In this document: one piece after another, positions 1 through 52,840 of the stretch | Layout: each line of letters opens with the position of its first letter | How positions within the stretch are numbered: the stretch's first letter is position 1 | Assembly: GCF_028476545.1 (NCBI RefSeq) | Contig: NW_026732994.1 | Location: 168,529 to 232,528 of the forward strand | Length of the DNA stretch: 64,000 nucleotides | From: Physella acuta | Lineage: Eukaryota > Mollusca > Gastropoda > Physidae | Direction: 5' to 3' | Position numbers and translations under genes: made by a program | The notes under the pieces: generated by a model | What the model was told of the DNA's origin: nothing | The model's input: the letters and a program-made list of their open reading frames with translations, nothing else | The model's database searches: none

Positions 1-106
1 ATTTACATCAGTCCACAACATTGATAACGTCGTTAACCAGCATCGCGCCTAGCAGTTCACTGATGCAAGCAATATAGCCTACATTGTATGGGCCAGACAG
101 GGGAAG
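1..106 (-). other. 3' UTR of the channel gene (partial)
   Basis: Sequence downstream of the TAG at 107-109. No AATAAA is seen on the minus strand here, so the poly(A) site should lie beyond the window edge. Confidence 0.6.
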
Positions 107-42012
<41,906 letters not shown>

Positions 42013-44274
42013 GTTCGCCTTACGATGAAGAGAAGCAGTGTTTTCCTTGCTCGGCTGAAGAATACAGGCGTACTTAAGAACAAGCAAACAGAAAATTACG
42101 CGCTGTCGCAATACAACAATAAATACAACAATAAATACTCGGACTTTCTCTCTAATTATGACCGCTAATTAATTAATTAAGTAGCATCACCTATTAGTGT
42201 GGATATGGTTACGTATCATGTAATAGTGTTGAAATGGTATATGTTTGCCTATAATCTACCAAGTTTTTTAATATTTCCCTAGCTCAGATCTTGTTTATTT
42301 TAAATTAAATCTTGTGCAGAGGGGAATTAACTCTGATTTGATCAAGGGACGTAACTAAATTGTGTTCGCTACTTATACATGCATACGCAACAGTAAAGCT
42401 AATTATTACTTTGTTGAAAAATTGAGATAAATTTTACTGTGACTAATTTGATTCCAATACTTAAATATATATATTCACAATAGTATAAATAATTATTGCT
42501 TTGTTGTAAAAAACAAATTGATAAAAATTGCACTGTGGCTTATTTGATTTCGATAAGTATACATAAACCAATTATTACATTATTTGAATCAATGGTTGAA
42601 GTTATACTGTTGCTAATTTGAGTCCGATACTTATCTATATACCAAACAGTAAAAAAATATTACTTTGAAAAAGTAATACAAACTGTATTGCCGTGTAAGG
42701 ATTGCGTACATTACCTACTTTTAGAATAAAACAAATTCTAATTCTAAATATAGCAACTTGAATGAAATCTTAACTTTGATTTAAACTAATTAAAAAAATA
42801 TTCATTTATTTTAATCATGTGTTAACCATTACAAATTAGCGTAGTATCTTTATAAAGGCCTCATATAATTTCTTAATTCACAAGTGTACTAGTCTTAATG
42901 CAAAGCAAATTAAGAAATGTAAAAAAAAAATGAAAAATAAAGCAACAGTATTTAAAAGTTGAAAAATTTAAGAAATATTAAATCATCTAGTTGTTCTTCT
43001 AAGGAATTTGAATTATGTATTTTAACGACTCGTAGATTAAGGACATATTTAATCTAAACTTTTCTTAAAGTATATTGGTTTGTTAATGCGCTACCCGCAA
43101 ATTGTCTTAGTTACGTAACAAAATTTTCTCCATACGAGTTACGCCGCTTTAAATGATATTTTTTTATTCTTAAAACGAACGTCTAACAAAACCACCACGG
43201 ATTTACAATATACTCAGACATTTGTGACGTCAGTTTGACCTCCCTCTCATGGTCTGATAAAACGTCTGATTTACAGTTCTCGGGTATTTCAGACGTCAAC
43301 TTTCCCTCCGTCCTATTTTAAGACCCTAAACTATCAGCCAGACCAAGGAAGTTGCAGAGTTGCAGTTCTTTATGTTATTCCCTCCCCTGGTTGCCCATCC
43401 TGTGTATAATGTAAGGTGATGTTTACGATTTCCACTTAGCCAAAATGCCGTAAATCACCGATGTAGATAGGGCAGAGTCCCGCCCCCCTTTTATTTCTAG
43501 TCGTGTAGAAATATGTTAATGTGTGATCATTGAAGATTTGTATGACCCACCCATAACCCGATAATAAAAATGTTAAAACGTAAATTTTAAACAGAATGAA
43601 AATCAATCCTTGACCAAAAACAAATCCGAAAATTTAACTATATTTGGTTTCCATAGTTTGGTTTCCATAGATACTAAATTTAATTGAACTGGCTAATCAG
43701 AAATATTTCCCTTTAAAATTGTAAATGCTTTGTTAGGCTTAAAATTCTTTTCACGTGTTTTGGAAGCAAATGCCTTAATTTAATAATTATATATACAATT
43801 GGACCGTTACTTGAGTAAATAAAGTTAACCTATTTACCAAAAGTATTCAATATATTTTTCTTTGTGACTTAAATTTTAATTAGTTTTATGTTAAACATTA
43901 GCATAGAAAAGACCTTGATTCTGACAAAACTGGGTTTTTAAAAAGTAATATGTTGAGTTGTTTATAGCACATTTTGTGTTTGTTGAATATTTTGTTTCAT
44001 GACTTTACATTTCTATTTTATAAATGTAATGTTCTGAGAAATATGAAGAATAAAAGACTACTTAAAATTGATGAAATAAGGTTTGTTTTCATTTATTACA
44101 AGCTTTTATTTAACTCACTTCCTCGACAGTCTGTCTGTCTGTCTAGACGGAAACGCAGGAGTGAAAATTCGGACAGTTCTACTTGACCGATACGATTCAC
44201 AGTTGGCACGTGGGTCAAGACATGAAGACAATGCAATCTGAAACTAAATTTGACTTAATTGGATGCCTAATTAA
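42013..44274. other. Upstream of channel exon 1, unassigned
   Basis: A+T-rich with no coding sequence recognised. Probably a 5' UTR/intron region of the channel gene if the 45-kb leader exon is real. Confidence 0.35.
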
Positions 44275-44480
44275 TTTTTTATGAATTAATTAAAATTTGG
44301 ACCGAATTAGTAGGCATGTCTAGCCAACCACACCACACGCGTCATCACCTTCAATAGCTGCGCCATCACGTAATGGCTGCGTTCAAAAACCATTGCGCGC
44401 CTACTGAACGTGATGTTCAGTAGGCGCGCAATGGTTTTTAGTCATGTAACTCTATTGTAAATAAAACATGTAAAGTACTG
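44275..44480. repeat. Interspersed family R2 copy with a perfect hairpin
   Basis: Includes a perfect 25-bp-arm hairpin: 44385-44409 pairs with 44415-44439 (core CCATTGCGCGCCTACTGAAC), loop GTGAT. Confidence 0.8.
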
Positions 44481-44752
44481 AAAAAAAAATTCATAAAAAA
44501 CGTTTTAATAACAAGCTTTTATGTAATGATGCACTAAAAAGTAGAAAATAAATTATAGACTACTATTTAAATAACTATAAAGAAAAGCGTGGGTGTCTTC
44601 CTTAACATTAGTAAAGGTATCCAATAGATACTAAAGTGACCCACGCTTTTCTTTATAGATATTTAAATAGTAGTCTATAATTTATTTTCTACTTTTTAGT
44701 GCATCATTACATAAAAGCTTGTTATTAAAACGTTTTTTATGAATTTTTTTTT
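44481..44752. repeat. Large palindrome, 114-bp arms
   Basis: 44481-44594 is the reverse complement of 44639-44752 with a single visible mismatch; the 44-bp centre holds GTATCCAATAGATACT. The left arm matches the R2 copy at 16190-16310, so the palindrome is an inverted duplication of an R2 end. Confidence 0.92.
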
Positions 44753-45008
44753 GTTTTATCTTTTCAATCTGAAGCGTAATTTGGTAAGTCAATCCCTTGC
44801 TATCTAACGAATATTGCTTGATTTGTTTCGCAAGCATTTCTTCTGAGATAAAGGTAGACATTTTTATTTTTTAAGCCAAGACACATCCATTATATAACAT
44901 GACTTGGGTTTGGCTGCAATCTGTCAGTCTGTCAGCTTATTCATTACTGTACAATTAGCAAATTCTTTAAAATTTAACAGTGTGTGATAAGAAAGAAAAA
45001 AAACTTAC

Positions 45009-45380
45009 CTGCCATACGTGAAATAACTTCTGGTAAAATTAAGTATCCGGTTACAGTTTCTCCGAATAAAATAAAACACTTTACGCGTTAATTATCTCGT
45101 TAATTATCAAAAATAAAAATAAAAAATCTAAAAGTAATAATTACGATGATTATATATGAAAATCTAATTTATAAATAGTAAATTAATAACTGCTTGTATT
45201 TTGTTAATGAATAAGTAAAATTACCGGAGTGGGAAAAAAGCCGAGCCGAAATAGATGACGTAACTTATGTCCAGCAGAAGTGAGTGGCCGGCAGACTACA
45301 AGGGGAGAACACTCACGTCCGACTGGTCTCGTAGCTTCGCGCCCCGTCTTATAGATTTCGCGAGATCTTGCATTGGCTTA
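45009..45380 (-). promoter_or_regulatory. Candidate leader exon and promoter of the channel gene
   Basis: On the minus strand ATGGCAG|GTAAGTTT near 45008 is a near-ideal 5' splice site. About 200-370 bp further upstream the sequence becomes G+C-richer and holds TGACGTAA (a CRE-like site) at about 45257. An acceptor TATTCTTCAG lies just upstream of the exon 1 ATG. This could be the first, non-coding exon; no TATA box is seen. The transcript link is inference. Confidence 0.3.
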
Positions 45381-46367
45381 AAAGTCTAGCACTATTCCGT
45401 TTGAACAGCCCCCCCCCCTCTCCTCTCTCACAAACATGCCCCATCTCTATGTCTTCCTTCAAAAAATATTTCAGTTTGTTTTGAGTATTTAGAGATGTGT
45501 CGTCGTCCATTTCCTCAAATTTAGGCTGTTCTTAATTTCAATATTTTCAAATACTTCTAAGCTTTTAAACAAAGTACCATCAGTAACGCTCAATTTTCCT
45601 TCTTTGAAGATTCTTTGATTTTTTTTTTACTTCTTGGCTTTTTAAAGCTTGCGAAAGTTATCTTCAAACAGAATATTTCAAAAGGATTTCCTCAGATACG
45701 CAGATCAAAGACGGGCGTCTGGAATTCAATACTATCTGAGGAAACTATCTGCTTTAATTGTTATTTGTACACTATTTAGACTAGGATTTATAGTTTATAA
45801 TTTAGCTCTTTCTTTAAACAATGATTTAAAAAAATAGAAGTTAGTTTTGGTTTGAAATAGATTAACAGCGCGATCTCTAAGACGCGATCAATAATCTTAA
45901 GCCCTGAGGACTAAAACCGGTCACTAACGAATCTGGTCAATGCTAAGACGGCTATCAGTGATTGGGTTTGTTGAACTAATGCCAGAGTTGATCCTGATGT
46001 CTATCTGTTACTTGAGACGCAAAAAAAATTATTAAAAAATTGCGAAAGGTAATGGACGGCTTGGTAGAGTTGCAGTGCGGGTTCGATTCCCAGTTGGTTG
46101 TTTTCATGCCCCCCCCCCCTGTTTTAAACAGCAATGTACACATTTTTCTTTGAGATTTTCACATTTTATTTCTTCATTTCCACTCAAATGACTCTTTTAT
46201 TTTTATTATTACTGCTCATTGACTGTTACTATACTCTCTCATTTGATGTGAAATTATTCCTTGCTTTTTGTCATCATACTGCCCACTAATGTCATTATAC
46301 TTCTTCATTATCTGTCACTCTTTCATACGTTTTTATATCTCCCAAAAACGCTGTTGTCACATACAGT
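45381..46367. other. Unassigned
   Basis: A+T-rich. A tRNA/SINE-like stub (GACGGCTTGGTAGAGTTGCA then GGTTCGATTCCC) lies near 46053-46100. Confidence 0.35.
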
Positions 46368-46480
46368 GTTTTTTCCAGACTTTTTTCTCCGGGGGGGGGG
46401 GGTTGGGGGGGGGGTGGGGGGGGGGGACGGACTAAAATTTCCGGGACAGCGGACACAGTTAAAAGTATATTTTCTATATA
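46368..46480. repeat. G-run repeat (family G)
   Basis: TTTTCCAGACTTTTTTCTCC then G-runs (46391-46426) and CACAGTTAAAAGTATA, as at 22785. Confidence 0.7.
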
Positions 46481-47394
46481 TATTCTATTTCAGAGAAGTT
46501 TGGGAAAAAATACTGGTCATATAACAATATATCTCTTCTACATCTGCAATTTTCATTCCGATTTCCTAAAATGTAGTCCTACTTTACATAATTAATATAA
46601 TATTTCCATAAATTAATCAAATATATTTACGGTAAAACTTGTTGTTATTTAATAACCATAAAGGACCATAATTACAATCAACTAATCAAATGTATTTAAG
46701 TCCCTAATTGTCGTTATTTAATCAACAGTGTCCCATAATTACCACTAATTAATCTACGTCTCAACAAACCACGTGTCTTGTACTTCTCCACTTCCGGTAA
46801 AAGTCCGACCGAGTCATGTTTTTTTTTCTGGCAACTGGTTGGACTAGGTTTTAGGTTCCCGTGTCCCCTACCCTTGGACTAACAAGACCGTGTCCCCCTA
46901 CCCTTGGACTAACAAGACCGTGTCTCGGTATTCAAGCCTGGCTCCTGTTTAATGAAGTTGTCTGATCGATTACGGTGTTTAGTCGGCTGCTGCCAGAAAC
47001 TATCGTCTGCTACAAATAATGAGCAATAGGGTTGTACAAGAGTTATCCCCCTGCCGAGAATTAAAATGTCGTTTTTTCCCAGGTTTTTTTTTTCTAAACT
47101 ACAAATCTCCTTTTAAATTAAAACATGCTCGATAATTAAAAGAATAATTAATTGACTAGAATCGGTTGTCAGATTTAATTGGCGCTAATGTTTTACCATT
47201 TAAAAGATTTAAACAATAAAAAATATGTTCCAAAATTGTGTGTTGTTAATATTGTTATATCAAAGTAAACTCATAGATCTACATTTTAAAAAAAATTCTA
47301 ATTTTAAATTTTTCCAGAATATTTTTAACAAAAAACTTGTTTGGTTTCTAATTGTTTCCCTGTGTTGTTTCCAAGAGAGCTGAAAATTTCAGAC
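46481..47394. other. Unassigned; short tandem repeats
   Basis: A+T-rich. A two-copy 35-bp repeat (CCCTACCCTTGGACTAACAA) is at about 46865-46922. Confidence 0.4.
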
Positions 47395-47399
47395 TAGTG

Positions 47400-47500
47400 T
47401 GTTCAATAGAGTACAGGCAAAATGGAAAACTGGACTAGGAGAGTATAGACAAAATGGAAAACTGTGTACAGGAGAGTACAGAAAAAATGAAAAACTGTGT
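47400..47500. repeat. About 40-bp tandem repeat, three units
   Basis: AGAGTAYAGNCAAAATGGAA then AACTG, degenerate. Confidence 0.7.
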
Positions 47501-47599
47501 ATACGGTTGGTCTTTTGGGGATGAAAATTAAAAAAACAACTTGAATATATGGTTGTGTATTGTCTACGGGCAACAGTGGCAGAAATTCACGGCTGTTAA

Positions 47600-47800
47600 A
47601 TTTGTTACTTTCTCGTATACCAAGTTTACAGAAAGTATTGTAATCATGCTACGATGGAAGTGGAGATTTTCACAAATCTTGACGTTTTACACCACAATGA
47701 GTCGGAAAAACTTAGTACGTCTGTGTGTTTGTTTGTTTGTGTGTCTGTATGTCTGTGAACACAATAACGAGAGTACGAAATTTCATATATAAATATTATA
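47600..47800 (-). repeat. Family R1 fragment
   Basis: Reverse-strand R1 end: TTACTTTCTCGTATACC, AAATCTTGACGTTTTACAC. Confidence 0.65.
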
Positions 47801-47949
47801 TCAAATGGATGGTCATCTTGTGTTGAAGAGAATTGAGAATGTACCAGTTGGGCCCAACAACAAACTCAAAATTCCTGTGAACATGTGTGGGAAAATTTTA
47901 ACACAAAATCATTTTTATAAATTAAAATTAAAAGAAAAAAATATTTGTG

Positions 47950-47952
<3 letters not shown>

Positions 47953-48038
<86 letters not shown>
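47953..48038. repeat. (TA)n microsatellite
   Basis: Pure TA. Confidence 0.95.
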
Positions 48039-48041
<3 letters not shown>

Positions 48042-48659
48042 AGTGTAGTTTACATAATCGGTGCAGTTACATGGATTAATACGGTAATTGTGTTCATGCA
48101 ATTAATACCACCTGTTTTATTGTCATGAATGTGCTGGGCTATTTATAGCGTAGTGTCGTGTACACATTTTTGTCAAAACGAGGCCAAATTCTCCAAGCTG
48201 ACGACCTTCTATCTGCCTATGTGTGTATGTGTGTATGTGTGTGTGTATGTATGTCTGTGTGTGTGTGTGTTATCTGGACTATCTCTCTGCACGTAGTGAG
48301 TGTTGCGCGGTACATCAGTGAAGCCATGAGTGATGCTGTTTATATTGCGTGATACAACGACACACGTTTTACGATATATACCCGGCGTAAGCAAGATATG
48401 ACATAACAGAATTATCAAAGCACCCCCACCCCCAACGTCGTTATAATTAAATGTAGGCTGCTATTTAAAAAAATGAAAGAGGTGTCATTAAAATGTATTA
48501 AGAAACATTACCTGAGCAAAGTGACATAGGCAGGGGTGTGTCAGCCACCCCTTTTTCCTCCACGGACCCCCCTCCCCCCTTTCCTATTCAGATGTTAAAA
48601 TATAAAACCACTGTTTCTTTTTTTATACTACGAATGTAACATCTAAAGGGAAAACTGAT
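48039..48659. other. Unassigned
   Basis: Contains a (GT)n-rich stretch near 48220-48270. No gene seen. Confidence 0.35.
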
Positions 48660-48908
48660 ACCCAGTGTTTCTTTCAGACTTTTTTCTGTAGGGTGGTTTT
48701 AAATTTTCGATTGTTGGAAAAAAGTCACAGGAAAAAAAATACAGGAAAAAAAAAACAGAAAAAAGTCACAGGAAAAAAGTTACAGGAAAAAAAATACAGG
48801 AAAAAAAAACAGAAAAAAAAGTCACAGGAAAAAAGGATACCCAGGAAAACAAAACACAGAAAAAAAGTCACAGGAAAAAAGTTACAGAAAAAAAAACACA
48901 GGAAAAAT

Positions 48909-49598
48909 AAACCGGGAGTGATCTCCCCTAAACTTTCTCGAATATTTTTATATAAAATAACAGGGGATGGGAACTCGGGTTATAGACAAGATTTTTAATC
49001 CATTTTGAATACTTAAAGTTTTAAAAATAGAATAAAATCTCGTAGACAAATTAATTGCACACCAAGTGAACGCGAAATAAAAAAGCGCATAATAGTGCGC
49101 AATATTATTAGTACTTTTAAAATTTACATTAGTTTTTTGAGAAATCGGAAGTAGCGTAAATTACTACTTCTGGTCAACGGAAATTACTCAAAATTTTACA
49201 GAAGGTAGAGAATTAGATCTTTTACTTACATGTGAAATTTCATTTATCTATCTGAAATAGTACTCAAGTTATAGGCTTTTGAAAAATTCAAAGTAGAAAA
49301 AGTACCACTTCCGGTTATCGGAAATCGCTCAAAAGTTGATACGGATCTACGATTTTGATAAAATACTTATATATGAAATTTCATCAACCTAGCTGTAACG
49401 GTACTCAAGTTATCGTGTTTACACACGGACACACAGACACACAGACACACACACACACAGACATACGGACAAGATTGCAAAATTATGTTTTTCCGTATCA
49501 GTGAGGTGTAAAACGTCGAGATTTGTAAAAATCTCGATTTTTTTTTTTTTTTGCACGATTACAATACTTTCTCTATACTACGTATATACGAGAAAGTA
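48909..49598 (+). repeat. Interspersed family R1, full copy A
   Basis: About 690 bp: starts ACCGGGAGTGATCTCCCC (a small hairpin), has two diverged 185-bp sub-units (each with an ACTTCC...CGGAAAT block and CAAGTTAT), a (CA)n run, the hairpin GAGATTTGTAAAAATCTC and the inverted end TACTTTCTC...GAGAAAGTA. No coding sequence and no known class recognised. Confidence 0.8.
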
Positions 49599-49628
49599 AA
49601 AACACAGAAAGAAAGGTCACAGGAAAAA

Positions 49629-50323
49629 TAAACCGGGAGTGATCTCCCCTAAACTTTCTCGAATATTCTTATATAAAATAACAGGGGATGGGAACTCGGG
49701 CTATAGACATGATTTTTAATCCATTTTAAATACTTAAAAGTTTTAAAAATAGAATAAAATCTCGTAGACAAATTAATTGCACACCAAGTGAACGCGAAAT
49801 AAAAAAAGCGCATAATAGTGCGCAATATTATTAGTACTTTCAAAATTTACATTAGTTTTTTGAGAAATCGGAAGTAGCGTAAATTACTACTTCCAGTCAA
49901 CGGAAATTACTCAAAATTTAACAGAAGGTAGAGAATTAGATCTTTTACTTACGTGTGAAATTTCATTTATCTATCTGAAATAGTACTCAAGTTATAGGCT
50001 TTTGAAAAATTCAAAGTAGAAAAAGTACCACTTCCGGTTATCGGAAATCGCTCAAAAGTTGATACGGATCTACGATTTTGATAAAATACTTATATATGAA
50101 ATTTCATCAACCTAACAGTAACGGTACTCAAGTTATCGTGTTTACACACGGACAGACAGACACACAGACACACACACACACACAGACATACGGACAAGAT
50201 TGCAAAATTATGTTTTTCCGTATCAGTGAGGTGTAAAACGTCGAGATTTGTAAAAATCTCGATTTTTTTTTTTTGCACGATTACAATACTTTCTCTATAC
50301 TTCGTATATACGAGAAAGTAAAA
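49629..50323 (+). repeat. Interspersed family R1, full copy B
   Basis: Nearly identical to copy A and in direct tandem; the 30-bp gap contains the foldback arm motif (GGTCACAGGAAAAATA), suggesting a duplication that included the insertion flank. Confidence 0.8.
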
Positions 50324-50455
50324 AGTCACAAATAAGTATTTGTATTAAATACTAGCCGTCCCGGCCAGGCCCTGCTCTGGCTTCTGTGAAAAACCTTTCT
50401 GTTAAAGACCATTACCTGTGTGTTTAGTAATCATCATAAACCCGGCATTGCACAC

Positions 50456-50865
50456 CCAAACCCAAACCAAAACAACAAAACGCAAACATAAAGCTAACAC
50501 AATTACAAATACAAACGAAAACAAAAACCTAACAACTAACCCAACCACAACCACAAACACCAATACAAACACAAAGAAAAAAAAACAAACGAAAAAGCAA
50601 ACGAAAACAAACCAAATCCAAATGCAAAACTAACCACAAACCCAAAGAAGAAAACACAAACGAAAAAACAAACGAAAACAAACCAAATACAAACGCAAAA
50701 CCAACCACAAACACAAATACAAACACAAACGCAAAGAAGATAAAACACAAAAGAAAACGAAAAAAGAAAGAACAAAAACGAACCAAATCAAAACGCAACC
50801 ACTAACGCAAACCCAACCTAAACACAAAGAAAACACTAACGCGAACATAAACGCACAGTGCTCAG
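50456..50865. repeat. A/C-only low-complexity tract
   Basis: About 400 bases with almost no G or T on the + strand (AAACMCAA-type words). Repeated at 58975-59390 in the second Helitron-like element. Confidence 0.85.
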
Positions 50866-51525
50866 AGTCTAGCCCGGGGCGGAATCGCCTGTTTCAGCTT
50901 AATAAACGACTATAGTACCCCAACTTATTCATAGTCTTTTGCACTCACTTTAATGAACGTAGGCGCGAAACCGAACACGGGAGGCCCGGAACCCCAAATA
51001 GCACCCTGTCTGGGCGCCAGAGGACGCACCATGACGTCACCGCCTGATTGAACTTAGTAAACGACTATAGTACATAACTTATTCATAGTCTCTTGAACTC
51101 ACGCGAACGTATATACCATAGCGTACACCGGAAGGCCCGGGGCGCCAAATAGCACCCTGTCGGGGTGCCGGAGGACGCCCGGATTTGATTCACTTAAAGT
51201 CTATAGTAACCTTTCTTACCCATAGTCTATCGCACTGTTAAAAACAAAACTATGCAGCATAGCGCTCACATGATAGCCCAGGGTGCCAAATCGAACCGTG
51301 CAAGGGCGCCGGCGGACGCGCCTGTTTCAATTTAGTGAACAAAAATGATAATACTCCAAGCTTATCCGTAAATGGAAAGAAATAAACATATAGGATTTGT
51401 AGGACCTGGCTTATTAAATGTTATTGATTTAAAAAAAAAAATATTGAACAGTATGTTCAGTGTATAGAATAAATAAAAGGCAGTGTTAAAAATACCTAAC
51501 GACATTGCACTTAATCAATCCCCGC

Positions 51526-52308
51526 TGTAACGTTAACCTATCTATCAGCCAAATAGAAGGAGAACGTCCCCGGATTCTTTTTTCGGGGTCATATGCAAAT
51601 ACCTTACGGCCTAAGTGGATGAACACTTAACACAACGTCCCACTAGGGCTCGAAATTAATGTCTAGGGAAGCTAGTGATACTATTGTAATTAACATTCAT
51701 CCAATCTACATACGACCTTTTAATCAGCGAACTCAGTTGGGGCAGAACACAAAGATGAACTATATAAAATATTTAATGTATAAAGGATCAAAAACCCAAC
51801 TTACAAAATGCAGGCAAAAACACTATCACAGATTTCTACACTGTCTAAAAAACAGCCACAGACCACACAACACTGTTGTAGCTTCAGGAATTACTTAGCG
51901 ACAAGTAATATTAAACTAGAAGACTAAATCACTTAAGAAAGCAAGGCACACACAGGTCTTAAGTACTCTCACGTTCAAATGGTCAGAGTCTATAGCCGGA
52001 CAATATGGACGGCTGCCTGACCAAGGTAAAACTGCCTCGTAGACTGCCAGGTCAAGATAAACTGCCTCGTGTTGCGAGTGTGCAGTGCAATTAAAGACTT
52101 CTGTGACAGGGGAGGTTATCCTCAACTCATGTCGCCATTGGTTGGGATAATCATCTGATCAGAATCATTCAATCAGATTTTAATGGAAAATTTCTATGTC
52201 TCAAACACCTTAATAAGTCAGTGGAAAAACCCCAGGTGTTACACCATCATTCCATATAAGGAATTATACAATGTCAAAATAAAAATGACTCGACCTAAGT
52301 AGGTCACA
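51526..52308 (-). repeat. 3' LTR of the Gmr1-type element
   Basis: 783 bp, TGTAAC...GTCACA on the + strand. Confidence 0.95.
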
Positions 52309-52322
52309 TCCCCTCCCTTTTT
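52309..52322 (-). promoter_or_regulatory. Polypurine tract
   Basis: Minus strand AAAAAGGGAGGGGA directly before the 3' LTR. Confidence 0.7.
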
Positions 52323-52840
52323 GGAAGTGACAGATAGGTTCCACAAAAACATACATAGGGAACCAATCTGGCAATGAAATAACAAAATGTTTTACAAATG
52401 TAGGCAATCAAAATCATAATACCAGATGAAAATATCCCTGAACATAAAAGGGAAGTAACTCCAACTTTTACAATTGGTGAAAGGGGAGTAACCCTTCAAA
52501 AAGTAATTATACATCAAAATCCCTCAAAAAAGGGTATTACAATATTTCCATGTGGATATTAAAAGTGGTAAACCCGCCAGGGTAAGACCTTTATTTCAAT
52601 GACTAGCTACAATATCAATGGAGCCATATGAGACATATTATTATAAAAGATTACATATAATCAAAAACCACCTTTAATTAAGGTTCACCTGAAAATAAAC
52701 AAAATATTCAACAGGATTGGAAGTTTGAAAAATTCTAACTCACACCACTCATTTTCATATGAGTGACACTCAAACAAAACCTGTTTATGGTCCTAATGAA
52801 CCACAAAGCATGTCACATGATCAATGTGTACAACAAGATT
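52323..52840. other. Non-coding spacer of the Gmr1-type element
   Basis: About 520 bp between the pol stop and the polypurine tract, A+T-rich; no env or third gene recognised. Confidence 0.6.

Noticed and set aside
42013-42111. Start of the channel protein at 42111
   Set aside because: That codon is TTG; the first in-frame ATG is at 42012.
50529-50848. Phe/Val/Cys-rich open frames on the minus strand
   Set aside because: Translation of A/C-only low-complexity sequence, seen in several frames at once.
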